From the NCBI GenBank assembly GCA_045863055.1, contig BTUW01000022.1, forward strand, positions 16,227-80,226: 64,000 nt of DNA, given 5' to 3'. A program made the translations under genes and the position numbers. This document shows, one piece after another, positions 44,801 to 52,623 of the stretch. Source of the stretch: UTCHB3 sp008363265. Lineage in GTDB: Bacteria; Bacteroidota; Ignavibacteria; Ignavibacteriales; Ignavibacteriaceae. Under the pieces are notes generated by a model. It was not told the DNA's origin and searched no databases. It was given only the letters and a program-made list of their open reading frames with translations. The number at the start of each line of letters is the position of its first letter. Within the stretch, counting starts at the first letter, position 1.

Positions 44801-44912
44801 GGTCCTCGGAACGGGGCATCTCGAGAATGGTGTTCACGCCGATCGCGATCACCATCAGGAAGATGATGAGCGTGAACTGAAAATTCTTTACCGCGAACTC
44901 TATTATCTTCAT
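41865..44912 (-). CDS. RND efflux transporter permease (AcrB/HAE1-like)
   Basis: This 1015-residue inner-membrane protein begins with MKIIEFAVKNFQFTLIIFLM, typical of RND pumps. It has two sets of membrane helices separated by large periplasmic loops. The TM4 proton-relay aspartates are in VALGLLVDDSIVVVENIERW, and the second half has LAGIEVKNTILLVDF. It exports drugs, dyes or lipids by proton antiport together with the adaptor and outer-membrane channel encoded upstream. Its start overlaps the adaptor stop by 4 nt. Substrate range cannot be read from sequence. Confidence 0.93.
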   Translation of the reverse strand: MKIIEFAVKNFQFTLIIFLMVIAIGVNTILEMPRSEDPEMAVPEYWIVVVFPGTSPKDMEEMVVDPLEAKLTSLENIKKVSTDIKNGISLTWIQYNYGVDVESKYQEVIREVNNLRNTLPKEIYAIEVRKYLASNVNVLQTALISENASWDNMRKQARILKEELEQIPELKNVEIHGLPKKQVRIELSTDKMAQMNIPLEEVLGIVESEAVNIPGGSINAGARTYNIQTSGNYKSVEDIKNTVIHSYDGKNIFLKDIADVYFDFEKENYLTRLNGHRCVLVVAAQKPGENISVTQGKYLPVLEKFRSKLPPNMQLVQNFDQADNVNRRLGGLAEDFLIAILLVAITLLPLGGRASVIVMISIPLSLSIGIIMMNALGYTLNQLSIVGFVVALGLLVDDSIVVVENIERWIREGYSRYDATILGTKQIALAVIGCTATLIVAFLPLTLLPGSTGDFIRSQPMAVIVTVFASMLVALTVIPFLASRILSAHSGPTEGNIFLRGLKKAIHHSYAPLLDRALNHPVVTAVVALILFGGSLLMIPVIGFSLFPASEKPQFLVDVITPLQSNLDKTAEVAKEIEGELLKLPEVEFVTTNIGKGNPTVYYNILQEDERPDFAQLFVQLDEDTDTDKKTTIIDKLRKKWASYPGAKVEVKDFEQGPGVLAPVEIRLFGKNLDTLRTIAGQVEGLIKATDGTIYVNNPVKNMKSDIRVAINKEKAASLGIPSAYIDRTVRLAVAGIEAGSFNDDEGNSHPILVTREKEQLNTLGALENLYINNIEGRAIPLSQVASLQFVATPLSINHENKIRTVSVFSQIRKGYLADNVTRDVVKKLEDLKLPAGYSYSIGGEQEAREESFAGLTTILLVTVFLFIAILILEFKTFRSILIVLSVVPLGIVGAVLALWITGNSLSFVAVVGLIALAGIEVKNTILLVDFTNQLREQGKSVDDAIREAGEVRFLPIILTSMTAIGGLMPIALSVNPLISPLAVVLIGGLISSTLLSRVVTPVVYKLIPPKVEAV

Positions 44913-45976
44913 TTACCTTTGCGTCCTGACACGGTGATCGCCGAATTCTCGGTGAGATAGGCACTGCCCGAGATGATCAGTTCGCCTGCATCCTCAAGGC
45001 CATCGCTGACGAGCACGCTCGATTCATTGATCTCAGCGATCTTTACCTTTATCTTCTTCACGGTCCGGCCGTCGTTTGTCACAAACACGAAACCGGTGTT
45101 CCCGTCACCGTCGAGGAGTGCTTCAAAAGGGATGACCCATGTTGAGAGTTTCTCTTTCGGATAGATCTTCGCCTTGCCGAAGAGTCCGGCCGCGAGTTTC
45201 GAGCCGGATAAAGATTCCATTTTAAGGTCGACCGTCAGAGTGCCGGTGAACGGATCGACCCCCTCCGACTTTTTGTGAACCCGGGCTGAGTGGATGCTGC
45301 CCGGGTAGGCATCGAGCTCCACATCGGCCTTGTCACCTTTACTGATCCCGGCCCATTCACGGTCGCTGACCGCAACTTTCAGGTACCAGTTCCCTTTTTC
45401 TGTTCCGTTTGTCATCAGCACGGGAATACCGGGACCCGTCACTTCACCCTCGTTGGCAAGTTTCTTGAGAATGAATCCCGAAGCGGGTGCTTTTATCTCG
45501 GAGTGCTTCAGATTGAACTCCGCAATTTTCAACTGTTTTGCAGCGAGGTCGAGAGCGGTTTTGGAGTCTTCATACTGCTCGAGCGTGGCGACACTGTCGC
45601 GGTAGAGGTTTCCCGCCCGTTTATGGTCACGAAGGGCTTTCTCGTAAGCGGCTTCAGCCTGGGCTACCATGGCTTCCATTTCGTCGAGGTCGAGCACCGC
45701 GAGAAGCTGACCCTTTTTGATCGCGTCACCCTCGGAGACATAGATCCTTTTTATGACACCGCCCGTTTTGAATGAGAGAAGGGATTCGTCATCGGTGGTG
45801 AATTTACCCGACGCTGATATCGACCGCTGTATCTCTTCCTTCTGAAGCGTAATTGTTGTAACCGGAATTGTGTCACGGTCTGAAAGCACTCTGCTCTCAT
45901 CCGGGTCATCGCAACCTGTCAGGATGAATATCTGAAAGATCGCGAGGGAATATTTGATCAAATGCTTTGCGTTCAT
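44909..45976 (-). CDS. RND membrane fusion (periplasmic adaptor) lipoprotein
   Basis: From ATG at 45976 this is 355 residues; a longer frame reaching into the channel gene is rejected. Signal peptide with lipobox FILTGC22. The adaptor layout is standard: lipoyl-like half (LSFKTGGVIKRIYVSEGDAI), coiled-coil hairpin (AQAEAAYEKALRDHKRAG, LDLAAKQLKIAEFNL), second lipoyl half (IKAPASGFILKKLANEGE) and beta-barrel/MP domains. It bridges the RND pump and the TolC-like channel. The start lies one base past the channel stop. Confidence 0.92.
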   Translation of the reverse strand: MNAKHLIKYSLAIFQIFILTGCDDPDESRVLSDRDTIPVTTITLQKEEIQRSISASGKFTTDDESLLSFKTGGVIKRIYVSEGDAIKKGQLLAVLDLDEMEAMVAQAEAAYEKALRDHKRAGNLYRDSVATLEQYEDSKTALDLAAKQLKIAEFNLKHSEIKAPASGFILKKLANEGEVTGPGIPVLMTNGTEKGNWYLKVAVSDREWAGISKGDKADVELDAYPGSIHSARVHKKSEGVDPFTGTLTVDLKMESLSGSKLAAGLFGKAKIYPKEKLSTWVIPFEALLDGDGNTGFVFVTNDGRTVKKIKVKIAEINESSVLVSDGLEDAGELIISGSAYLTENSAITVSGRKGK

Positions 45977-45977
45977 T

Positions 45978-47333
45978 TTATTTGGCGGGTCTGGTTTTTG
46001 GGTTGTGTCTCTCATATTCGGCCAGGGCGGTAAGTACGCGGAATTTGCAGATATTGGCATTCAAACCCGCTATCGAGAGTTGTGCCCGTGCGTCCACGGT
46101 TTCGATGAATGTGCCGGCCCCTTCATTCCATGCTTTTTCAGCCAGTCTGGCGTAGGAAGCCGCAGTTTTTAGGAGACTTTCTGCGGTTTTGTAATTGGTA
46201 AAGGCGGTTTTTAGTTCATTCACGGAAGTGGCAGCGGCCAGTTTCAGGGCATTTTCGGTCTGTTTCAGATCAAGTTCACTGCTTTTTAAGTCGAGCTCTG
46301 CTGACTCGATCCTTCTCAGTGATCTGAAACCTTCAAACAGGGGAAGTTCGAGCTCGATACCAAAAAAGTAATAGAACGACTCTCTGTTCACCGCCCAGTC
46401 GCTGTTTTGCAGGCCGAGATCAAGCATTCCGCTTATCCTCGGGATCCAATCCGAGCGGTTAAGCTCCAGGAGTGAGCGGTTTATTCCCTGAACCGATCTG
46501 AGCAAAAGCACTTCATCACGCTCTGTCGGGGGTACCACTTCAATTTCGGTCAGGTCGGCGGGCAGCTTCACTGAGTCGACTTCGACCGGCGTGTTCAGGT
46601 CCCGGTTCAGCAGGAAATTGACGTACCAGGCGGCCTTCTGGGAATCGGCGCGTGCCTGCGCGAGTGTGGCCTCGATGCTCTGGATCTCACTTTCAGCCCT
46701 GAGAACATGGAGAGGCAGTCCCTTGCCGTTGGCGAGGAGTGATTCGGCCACTCTCTTTGCCTCCCCGGCGAGTTTTTGGGCAGCGATATGAATGTTGATC
46801 GCTTCGACAGCGGTGAGGTGGTTCCAGTACGCGGTCTTGATCTCCCTGATCAGGTCGAGCTTGAAGATATTGGTTTCATGTTCCGTGATCCTCAGTTTTG
46901 CCTCGGTGATATCCCTGTTGTAGCCGATCTCCGGGTTGAGAAACGGCATGGTCGTGCGCACTCTGGTATCATAGAACCGGAGCGGGAAGAATCCCTCTTT
47001 AACATTGTCGATCTGCGGGAAAATATCGCGGGAGAGCAGTTGGTTGAGAGTGGAGTAGACGGGGTTCATCAGATCACCGACCGGTATCGCGATCGCCCTC
47101 CCCCCTTCGCCATGGGAATAGGTTGAGAACAGCGATACTGAAGGAAGCCAGAGGCTTTTGGCAATTTCGAGGGCTTTTACCGCTTTATCATACGATATAA
47201 GTCTCTGCCGGATAACTACATTGTTCTGCAATCCTTCGGCAAGATAACGGTCGAGCACTGTGCTGTTCTGGGCAAAAAGGGGCAGGCAAAACATCAGGAA
47301 CAAAACCGTGCGTGGCCGCCATCCTCCATTCAT
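45978..47333 (-). CDS. TolC-family outer membrane efflux channel
   Basis: From ATG at 47333 this is 451 residues, with GAGGA suitably placed; TTG at 47357 is the alternative. Signal peptide MNGGWRPRTVLFLMFCLPLF. Two structural repeats of long helices are visible (LRITEHETNIFKLDLIREIK, ANGKGLPLHVLRAESEI; then a second set from about 320, ELPLFEGFRSLRRIESAELD and YARLAEKAWNEGAGTFIE), as in TolC/CusC proteins. It is the first gene of the efflux operon channel-adaptor-pump. The upstream region to 47456 is shared with the divergent ABC exporter gene. Confidence 0.9.
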   Translation of the reverse strand: MNGGWRPRTVLFLMFCLPLFAQNSTVLDRYLAEGLQNNVVIRQRLISYDKAVKALEIAKSLWLPSVSLFSTYSHGEGGRAIAIPVGDLMNPVYSTLNQLLSRDIFPQIDNVKEGFFPLRFYDTRVRTTMPFLNPEIGYNRDITEAKLRITEHETNIFKLDLIREIKTAYWNHLTAVEAINIHIAAQKLAGEAKRVAESLLANGKGLPLHVLRAESEIQSIEATLAQARADSQKAAWYVNFLLNRDLNTPVEVDSVKLPADLTEIEVVPPTERDEVLLLRSVQGINRSLLELNRSDWIPRISGMLDLGLQNSDWAVNRESFYYFFGIELELPLFEGFRSLRRIESAELDLKSSELDLKQTENALKLAAATSVNELKTAFTNYKTAESLLKTAASYARLAEKAWNEGAGTFIETVDARAQLSIAGLNANICKFRVLTALAEYERHNPKTRPAK

Positions 47334-47455
47334 CTTCTGATCCTCACTGGAAAACAATACCTGTACAAAAATAAATAAATTGTTGATTTCTTTCTCATTA
47401 TCCTGTGATTATTTATGTTGCTTAATTACTGACACAAATTCCCCGGTTGCCCTGA

Positions 47456-49141
47456 ATGAACGACAAAATTGCTTCAAATTATGAAAAGGAACCCTCTCTC
47501 TTCCAACTGATCCGCGGTCTGACCGGGAACGAACTCCGCGATGAGCGCGCCTCATTCATTATTGCCGCGGTGTTAAACCTGCTTGCCACATTATCCGTTC
47601 TGTCGATCCCGTGGCTGATCCAGAAAGTGATAGATGAAGTGTTGCCTTCCCGCGATACTCAGGGGCTCGCCGTTTATGCCTTGATCATCATGGCGGGTTT
47701 GATCCTTTATATCACTCTTTGGAGTGTTCACATCTCAAAGATCGCGGGATCGGTCGAGCGGGTGTTTTACCGGGTCAGGGAAAAGCTGATGATGTCGATC
47801 CTCTCGAAAAGACACGATTTTTACGGCCGTTTCAAGGAGGGGGACCTGATCACACGGGTATCGGCGGATGTTGAAATGGTGGCCACAACCTTCTTCGAGA
47901 GGGCAGTGAGCGCCACTCTCTCATTCCTGATCGCCATTGTTATTGCGGTAACGATCATCATCTGGAAATGGGAGCTCGGACTGATAAGTCTGGCCTCGAT
48001 CGCTCTGTATGGCCTGTTGGTGAACAAACTGGGTGAGCCTGTGTCACGTCTCTCTGCAAAAGTAAGGGAAGCGCTGTCGGGACAGAACACCACCGCCATC
48101 GACCTGATAAACGGCGAAAAGGAGATCAGATTCTTCCATCAGCAGAAGGAAATGGTGGAAAGATTCGGGGTTGCCGCGGATAAATTCCGGGAAGCCAACA
48201 CACGGCTCCTCCGCTACACCTGGATCACACTGAGCGCCGAAGAAGCGATCGGTATGATCATCGGTTTCATTCCTTTCCTGGCGGGCGGATTGCTGATCTG
48301 CCTGCAGCTCGATCCAACTCTCTCCGTCGGTGTCCTCTTCGCCTATTACACCTACGTTTCACACCTTATGCTCGCGCTTTACGACGGGGTGGAGGGGATC
48401 ACGAAGTTTATGGGGGTGCGTCCCGCGGTGGAGAGGATCAGCGAAATTCTCAACTGGCCCGGGGAACAGGCGAAGGCTGATTCCCGGACAACACTTCTCC
48501 CCGATAATGAGAAATTCGAGTTCAGAAATGTATCATTTTCATATCCCGGCGGGAAACCTGTGATCAGTGACCTCTCGCTCGAGCTCAACCGAGGCGGGAA
48601 ACTTGCTATAATGGGTGGGAGCGGTTCAGGAAAATCGACACTTCTTTCCCTTCTACTAAGATTTCAGGACCCCGTTTCGGGGGAGATCATGTTCGGAGGG
48701 CACAATATCAGGGAATATTCACTTCAGTTCTACAGGTCGCAGATCGGGTACGTAAGGCAGGACACCCACCTTTTCCGGATGACGATGAGCGAAAATATTT
48801 CGTTCGGCTGGTACAATGTCCCTGAGGAGAAGGTGCACGAAACAGCCCGGCTCGTGAAGCTGGATGACGTGATCCGCGCGATGCCGAAGGGTTATGAGAC
48901 GATCTATGGCGAAGGCGGTGTGTTCCTTTCCGGTGGACAGAAGCAGAGGATGGCCCTCGCCAGGGCGATAATCCGCGACCCCGCCCTACTTGTGCTCGAC
49001 GAGTTCACATCGGCGCTCGACGGAAACACCGAGTCTGAGATACTCGACATGGTTTTTGAGCTGTTCAAGGATCAGGCGATCATCTGCGTGACCCACTCAC
49101 CGCTGGTGGCTGAAAGGTTCGACAGGGTTATCAGGTTGTAG
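47456..49141 (+). CDS. ABC exporter, fused permease and ATPase (MsbA-like)
   Basis: This 561-residue half-transporter has a type I exporter membrane domain (helices from about 30 to 310) and a C-terminal nucleotide-binding domain: Walker A GGSGSGKST, Q loop YVRQDTHLF, signature LSGGQKQRMALARA, Walker B LLVLDEFTSALD and H-loop CVTHS. It should work as a homodimer exporting lipids, drugs or peptides. It is divergent from the RND efflux operon, so both export units may respond to the same region. Confidence 0.92.
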   Translation: MNDKIASNYEKEPSLFQLIRGLTGNELRDERASFIIAAVLNLLATLSVLSIPWLIQKVIDEVLPSRDTQGLAVYALIIMAGLILYITLWSVHISKIAGSVERVFYRVREKLMMSILSKRHDFYGRFKEGDLITRVSADVEMVATTFFERAVSATLSFLIAIVIAVTIIIWKWELGLISLASIALYGLLVNKLGEPVSRLSAKVREALSGQNTTAIDLINGEKEIRFFHQQKEMVERFGVAADKFREANTRLLRYTWITLSAEEAIGMIIGFIPFLAGGLLICLQLDPTLSVGVLFAYYTYVSHLMLALYDGVEGITKFMGVRPAVERISEILNWPGEQAKADSRTTLLPDNEKFEFRNVSFSYPGGKPVISDLSLELNRGGKLAIMGGSGSGKSTLLSLLLRFQDPVSGEIMFGGHNIREYSLQFYRSQIGYVRQDTHLFRMTMSENISFGWYNVPEEKVHETARLVKLDDVIRAMPKGYETIYGEGGVFLSGGQKQRMALARAIIRDPALLVLDEFTSALDGNTESEILDMVFELFKDQAIICVTHSPLVAERFDRVIRL

Positions 49142-49240
49142 CCAAGGGGAGGAAGGACAGAACCATTCTCCCCTCTTCGGTTTATCTTTGTAACTTTCCC
49201 GGTACTTGCTATATTTAGGAAGTAATTTAGAAGAAAAAAG

Positions 49241-49567
49241 ATGAATCGATTCACCCGCGCGCTGATACTGTTCGCATATATCTTTACTGCTGTCACATCG
49301 ATAGTCAGTGAAGGTATGCGGGGCTATCCGGCCACCGTTACCGTAACGGAACGGAAAACCAGCCCCCGCACGCAGTACATAACCACTGCGGGTATTCCGA
49401 AGCATCTTGTTCCCTCCCAGTTTCATCAGTTTGATCTGAACACTCTGGCCGCGTTCACCGAGCCGCCGGAACTTCCGTTCTTTTTTATCAAGCCGGAAGT
49501 GGAAGTTGAAATTGATGAAACCCCCGTTATCCCCGGTTTTTCCGGCAGGGCACCCCCGGCAGTCTGA
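49241..49567 (+). CDS. Hypothetical small secreted protein
   Basis: This 108-residue frame begins at ATG 49241 with a hydrophobic leader (ALILFAYIFTAVTSIV) and then a Pro- and Glu-rich chain (FTEPPELPFFFIKPEVEVE). I recognise no family, and the ribosome site is weak. Two very small membrane proteins follow on the same strand, so the three may be one unit. Confidence 0.5.
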   Translation: MNRFTRALILFAYIFTAVTSIVSEGMRGYPATVTVTERKTSPRTQYITTAGIPKHLVPSQFHQFDLNTLAAFTEPPELPFFFIKPEVEVEIDETPVIPGFSGRAPPAV

Positions 49568-49676
49568 ACCCCCGATAAGTATCAGTTGAAATCACCGGCA
49601 TTGAGTGGCGGCACTTCGTTGTGTCCACACCTCATTGCGCGGCTGTTCATTTATTTCAATCTTATGGAGATTCAAG

Positions 49677-49787
49677 ATGTCAAACGAAGAAAAAAAGGAT
49701 AATTCATCCGTATTCGCAATGATAATGTTCGGCACTCTCATAGTTGGTGCCATCGCCATCGCGCTAAAGTTCATCATCGGCTTTTAA
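49677..49787 (+). CDS. 36-residue single-pass membrane protein
   Basis: The start is ATG 49677 behind TGGAGA; the frame is open further upstream but without a ribosome site. A charged N-terminus (MSNEEKKDNS) precedes one membrane helix (VFAMIMFGTLIVGAIAIALK). Small proteins like this often serve as accessory subunits of transporters or respiratory complexes, but no partner is adjacent. The family is unknown. Confidence 0.55.
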   Translation: MSNEEKKDNSSVFAMIMFGTLIVGAIAIALKFIIGF

Positions 49788-49800
49788 GCAGGGGTGGCAC

Positions 49801-49914
49801 ATGTCGACTGAAGCACTCGTGACAATGATAATCGCTTGGACAACGATCATCTCGTTTCTGGTCTATTTCATGTCAAAAGCGATGAAAACGCAGAACAAAC
49901 AGAAAGAAGAGTAG
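49801..49914 (+). CDS. 37-residue single-pass membrane protein
   Basis: ATG 49801 lies 13 nt after the previous stop, with AGGGGTGG upstream. One membrane helix (ALVTMIIAWTTIISFLVYFM) is followed by a basic tail (KAMKTQNKQKEE). The MSTEALVTMI start recalls small accessory subunits of sodium symporters, but the match is loose and no symporter gene is near. It ends just before a strong hairpin. Confidence 0.5.
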   Translation: MSTEALVTMIIAWTTIISFLVYFMSKAMKTQNKQKEE

Positions 49915-49936
49915 GCAGGCCATCCCGTAAATTTAC

Positions 49937-49966
49937 AGGGCTCCTCGTCATTTGCGCAGGAGCCCT
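49937..49966. terminator. Strong hairpin, likely terminator
   Basis: AGGGCTCCT (49937-49945) pairs perfectly with AGGAGCCCT (49958-49966) over a 12-nt loop. No long T run follows on either strand, so termination is plausible rather than certain. Confidence 0.55.
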
Positions 49967-50020
49967 TAGGAATTTGTGCTGATAATGGTTGTTGATATGC
50001 AGGAGTTTAAAGAGTGATTT

Positions 50021-50683
50021 CTACCCAGAGCTTTCAACCAGTTCCAAGATCTTCGATCTAAAGTAATTGAAACTTGGTGAATTGTTGTTGTTTACATCCA
50101 TGAAAGGCGAGATATCCTCTGCCCACTTTGATTTGGCCTCGCCGACTTTTTGGTAGCCACCTTTTATAAGTTTTGCAGAACCATCTTTATGTAAAATGTC
50201 AGCAAGTACTTCCCAGGTACCGCAAATCGAATCGTTTGTGTACCTGTTCAATACTCTTTGGTCAGCTTTGGGGTATGCTGCCAAAACAGCCTTTCTGTCA
50301 CCTAACAACCATGCCTCCCCCTCTTCAATTGCGAAACAAAAGCGTGTGTCAGGTTTTGGGTTCACCGAAAGGAGAACCGACAGTAGCTCCTGCCTGGAAA
50401 TCTTTAGACACCGGTCATCAAGGTCAACGACTATCATTAAAACTGCTTTATAACCGACCGGATACTGTGAAAAGGCATTACCGTATCCTTGGAGTATTCT
50501 CGGCAGTTGGTTCAGCAATATCCTCTTTTTGGGATCAGAACTGGAGGAAAGATCTCTTGGAGGCCGGCCTATTCCTTTGTACGGAATTACCCGGAAAGTA
50601 TGTGAGTCACCTATAATTCCGGGGACTACATTGTCAAGTACCTTTTTGCCGGAGATGTCTTCAACAAGAATTTCGAAATGCAT
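50021..50683 (-). CDS. DUF4276 / TOPRIM-like protein, partner of the AAA ATPase
   Basis: From ATG at 50683 this is 220 residues, four bases after the ATPase stop; a longer frame overlapping the ATPase gene is disfavoured. The family's TOPRIM-like acidic positions are visible: E8 in ILVEDISGKKVL, the D87-L-D89-D90 cluster in MIVVDLDD, and AIEEGEAWLLGD (119-129). In related two-gene systems (AbiL-like, PARIS-like) the TOPRIM partner is the nuclease effector and the ATPase the sensor. That role here is inferred from gene pairing. Confidence 0.75.
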   Translation of the reverse strand: MHFEILVEDISGKKVLDNVVPGIIGDSHTFRVIPYKGIGRPPRDLSSSSDPKKRILLNQLPRILQGYGNAFSQYPVGYKAVLMIVVDLDDRCLKISRQELLSVLLSVNPKPDTRFCFAIEEGEAWLLGDRKAVLAAYPKADQRVLNRYTNDSICGTWEVLADILHKDGSAKLIKGGYQKVGEAKSKWAEDISPFMDVNNNNSPSFNYFRSKILELVESSG

Positions 50684-50687
50684 GGAG

Positions 50688-51980
50688 TTACCTGGCGTCG
50701 AAATACTCACTGTACCAGAGGCTTCCCAACGGGATACCCTGCCTGGCTAATTCCTTCACCACCGGGTCTTCACTTGCTCTTGTAATTTTTGAAAATCCGT
50801 CCTTGCTTTTCTCGAGTATCCATACTTCTTCCGGCCGGAGAGCATCGACAAAGTAAGGCTGGTGAGTTGTTACGAAAATTTGTGAACCCCCTTTTCGTTC
50901 CGTAGCATGAGCCCGAAATTCATTAGCGAGTGACTCAAGCAGTTTATGGTACAGACCATTTTCAGGCTCTTCGATACAAATGAATGGTGACGGTGCCGGG
51001 TCTTCGAGCAGCAGAAGATATGCGAAAACTTTCAGTGTCCCATCAGACATCTGCTGAGCGTAAAAAGGATCGAGAAATCCTTTGTCGTTAAACTTAAGGA
51101 GCAGCCGGCCATCATTGGTCTTTTCGGTATCAATCCTTTCCACACCGGGTATTTTCCCGGCTATTTTGCTCAGGATTCGCTTGAAAGCCTCCGGATGGTT
51201 TCTTTCCATGAACTGAACGACATTGCCCAAGTTATCACCATGAATGTTAAGGTGTTTTTGAGGGCCGGCCAGCGGTAAACTTCTTGCGGCATCAGGTGTG
51301 AAATAACTGAGGTACCACCCCTCAATAAACTTCCTGAATGAAGAAATTCTTGGGTGCTGTTTTAATGCACCCAGAGTAGCTAACCCGAGTTTTTGCTTAT
51401 CATCGAGTTCTATACGCTCCATATCGCCGGATTCCATACCGGTGGTATTTGGCCGGAGAGATTCAATCAGATGCTTGAGGTCAGCAACTTCATCAATATC
51501 GCTGAACAGGTAACCTGCTTCAGCTCCTCTCCATACAACACCTGTACCATCTTTAAGGTATAGAAAGGAAAATGGTCTACCCCGTTTTTGTCCCTTTCGC
51601 CGCTGCCTGAGACGCTCCATAGAAACATATGGACGATCATTTTGATCAATATCGATGGAAAGCTCATAGGTGATGGGACGGGCACTACCATCCTCTTTGT
51701 AGTAAATTTCAAACTCTATCGGACCGGTCTGATTTTGAGTGCAAATTCTTTTGAATCCGCCACGACCTCGCATATCGCACGCCTCCTCCACTCCAGCTCG
51801 AAGACAATCGGCGAGAAAACCGAAAGCATCGAACAAGGAACTTTTGCCGGTTCCATTTTTGCCGATCACTGCAGTTAGCGGTTCCAGTGGGGAACTGTCT
51901 TGTTGGTTCCACAACCGTCCCAGGTAGACATCTTTTAGTGCCCGGAAATTCCGGATGCGGAAACCTTCAATTTTGGCCAT
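50688..51980 (-). CDS. AAA_21/OLD-like SMC-type ATPase of a putative two-gene defence system
   Basis: This 430-residue protein has an RecF/OLD-like start (MAKIEGFRIRNFRALKD), Walker A GKNGTGKS (40-47), signature QQMSDGTLKVFAYL (309-322), Walker B ICIEEPE (334-340) and H-loop TTHQP (371-375). It lacks a fused TOPRIM nuclease; instead the next gene encodes a DUF4276 TOPRIM-like protein. This split ATPase/nuclease arrangement is shared by several abortive-infection systems. The 274-nt space upstream holds no gene. Whether it defends against phage is inference. Confidence 0.8.
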   Translation of the reverse strand: MAKIEGFRIRNFRALKDVYLGRLWNQQDSSPLEPLTAVIGKNGTGKSSLFDAFGFLADCLRAGVEEACDMRGRGGFKRICTQNQTGPIEFEIYYKEDGSARPITYELSIDIDQNDRPYVSMERLRQRRKGQKRGRPFSFLYLKDGTGVVWRGAEAGYLFSDIDEVADLKHLIESLRPNTTGMESGDMERIELDDKQKLGLATLGALKQHPRISSFRKFIEGWYLSYFTPDAARSLPLAGPQKHLNIHGDNLGNVVQFMERNHPEAFKRILSKIAGKIPGVERIDTEKTNDGRLLLKFNDKGFLDPFYAQQMSDGTLKVFAYLLLLEDPAPSPFICIEEPENGLYHKLLESLANEFRAHATERKGGSQIFVTTHQPYFVDALRPEEVWILEKSKDGFSKITRASEDPVVKELARQGIPLGSLWYSEYFDAR

Positions 51981-52254
51981 TACAATTGCCTGTTCCGAGA
52001 GTGTCGATTGATTCTGAACTCATCTACCATATCCAATAAATTGTTGAATTGTTCAATATTTTCTCAAATGAAACGTAAAACTAACTAATTTTCTCATGAA
52101 TAAAAAGACTTGAATCGATCTGAAATCCCCGATTCGTGCTGTTGCCCGGTTGTTCCATTTTCGGAATCGTTGTTATTTTGCTCACAATGTGTAGGTTTTT
52201 CTTATTATAATTGCTAATTTTGAGAAACACGAATTCAATAAGTGGAGAGCGGAA

Positions 52255-52593
52255 TTGGACCCTCTTGAAAATCTGGTAAATTTTATAACGGGCGACAGTA
52301 TCGTATTCGGCTTTCTCCAGGCTTTCCTCTTTCTCGTAACAATTCTCTCACTCTTCAATGAATTCCTTGGACGGTCAAAACGCGGTAGCAACGCGGAAAA
52401 ACTATCGCGAGGGGCCACTGCAGTCAATCCGGCCGCCACTTCGATCTATTGGGCGCTGGTTATTTTCTTTGCTGTTGTATGTACGACCGCTGAGGAAATA
52501 CATGGCCACACGATCTTCTGGCTGGGACTTGATCTGAGTTTACTCACTTATCTCTTTTTCTTTAACAAGTGGTTTGGGAAAAAGCTGTCGTAA
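52255..52593 (+). CDS. Hypothetical three-helix membrane protein
   Basis: This 112-residue protein starts at TTG 52255 with GGAG upstream. Three hydrophobic segments lie near 16-34, 64-81 and 88-102, with a basic cytoplasmic-type loop between the first and second (GRSKRGSNAEKLSRG). I recognise no family. It is followed after 30 nt by a secreted propeller gene that has its own AGGAGG, so co-transcription is likely. Confidence 0.6.
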   Translation: MDPLENLVNFITGDSIVFGFLQAFLFLVTILSLFNEFLGRSKRGSNAEKLSRGATAVNPAATSIYWALVIFFAVVCTTAEEIHGHTIFWLGLDLSLLTYLFFFNKWFGKKLS

Positions 52594-52623
52594 TTAAAGG
52601 GACCTGTAATTCAGGAGGATAAT

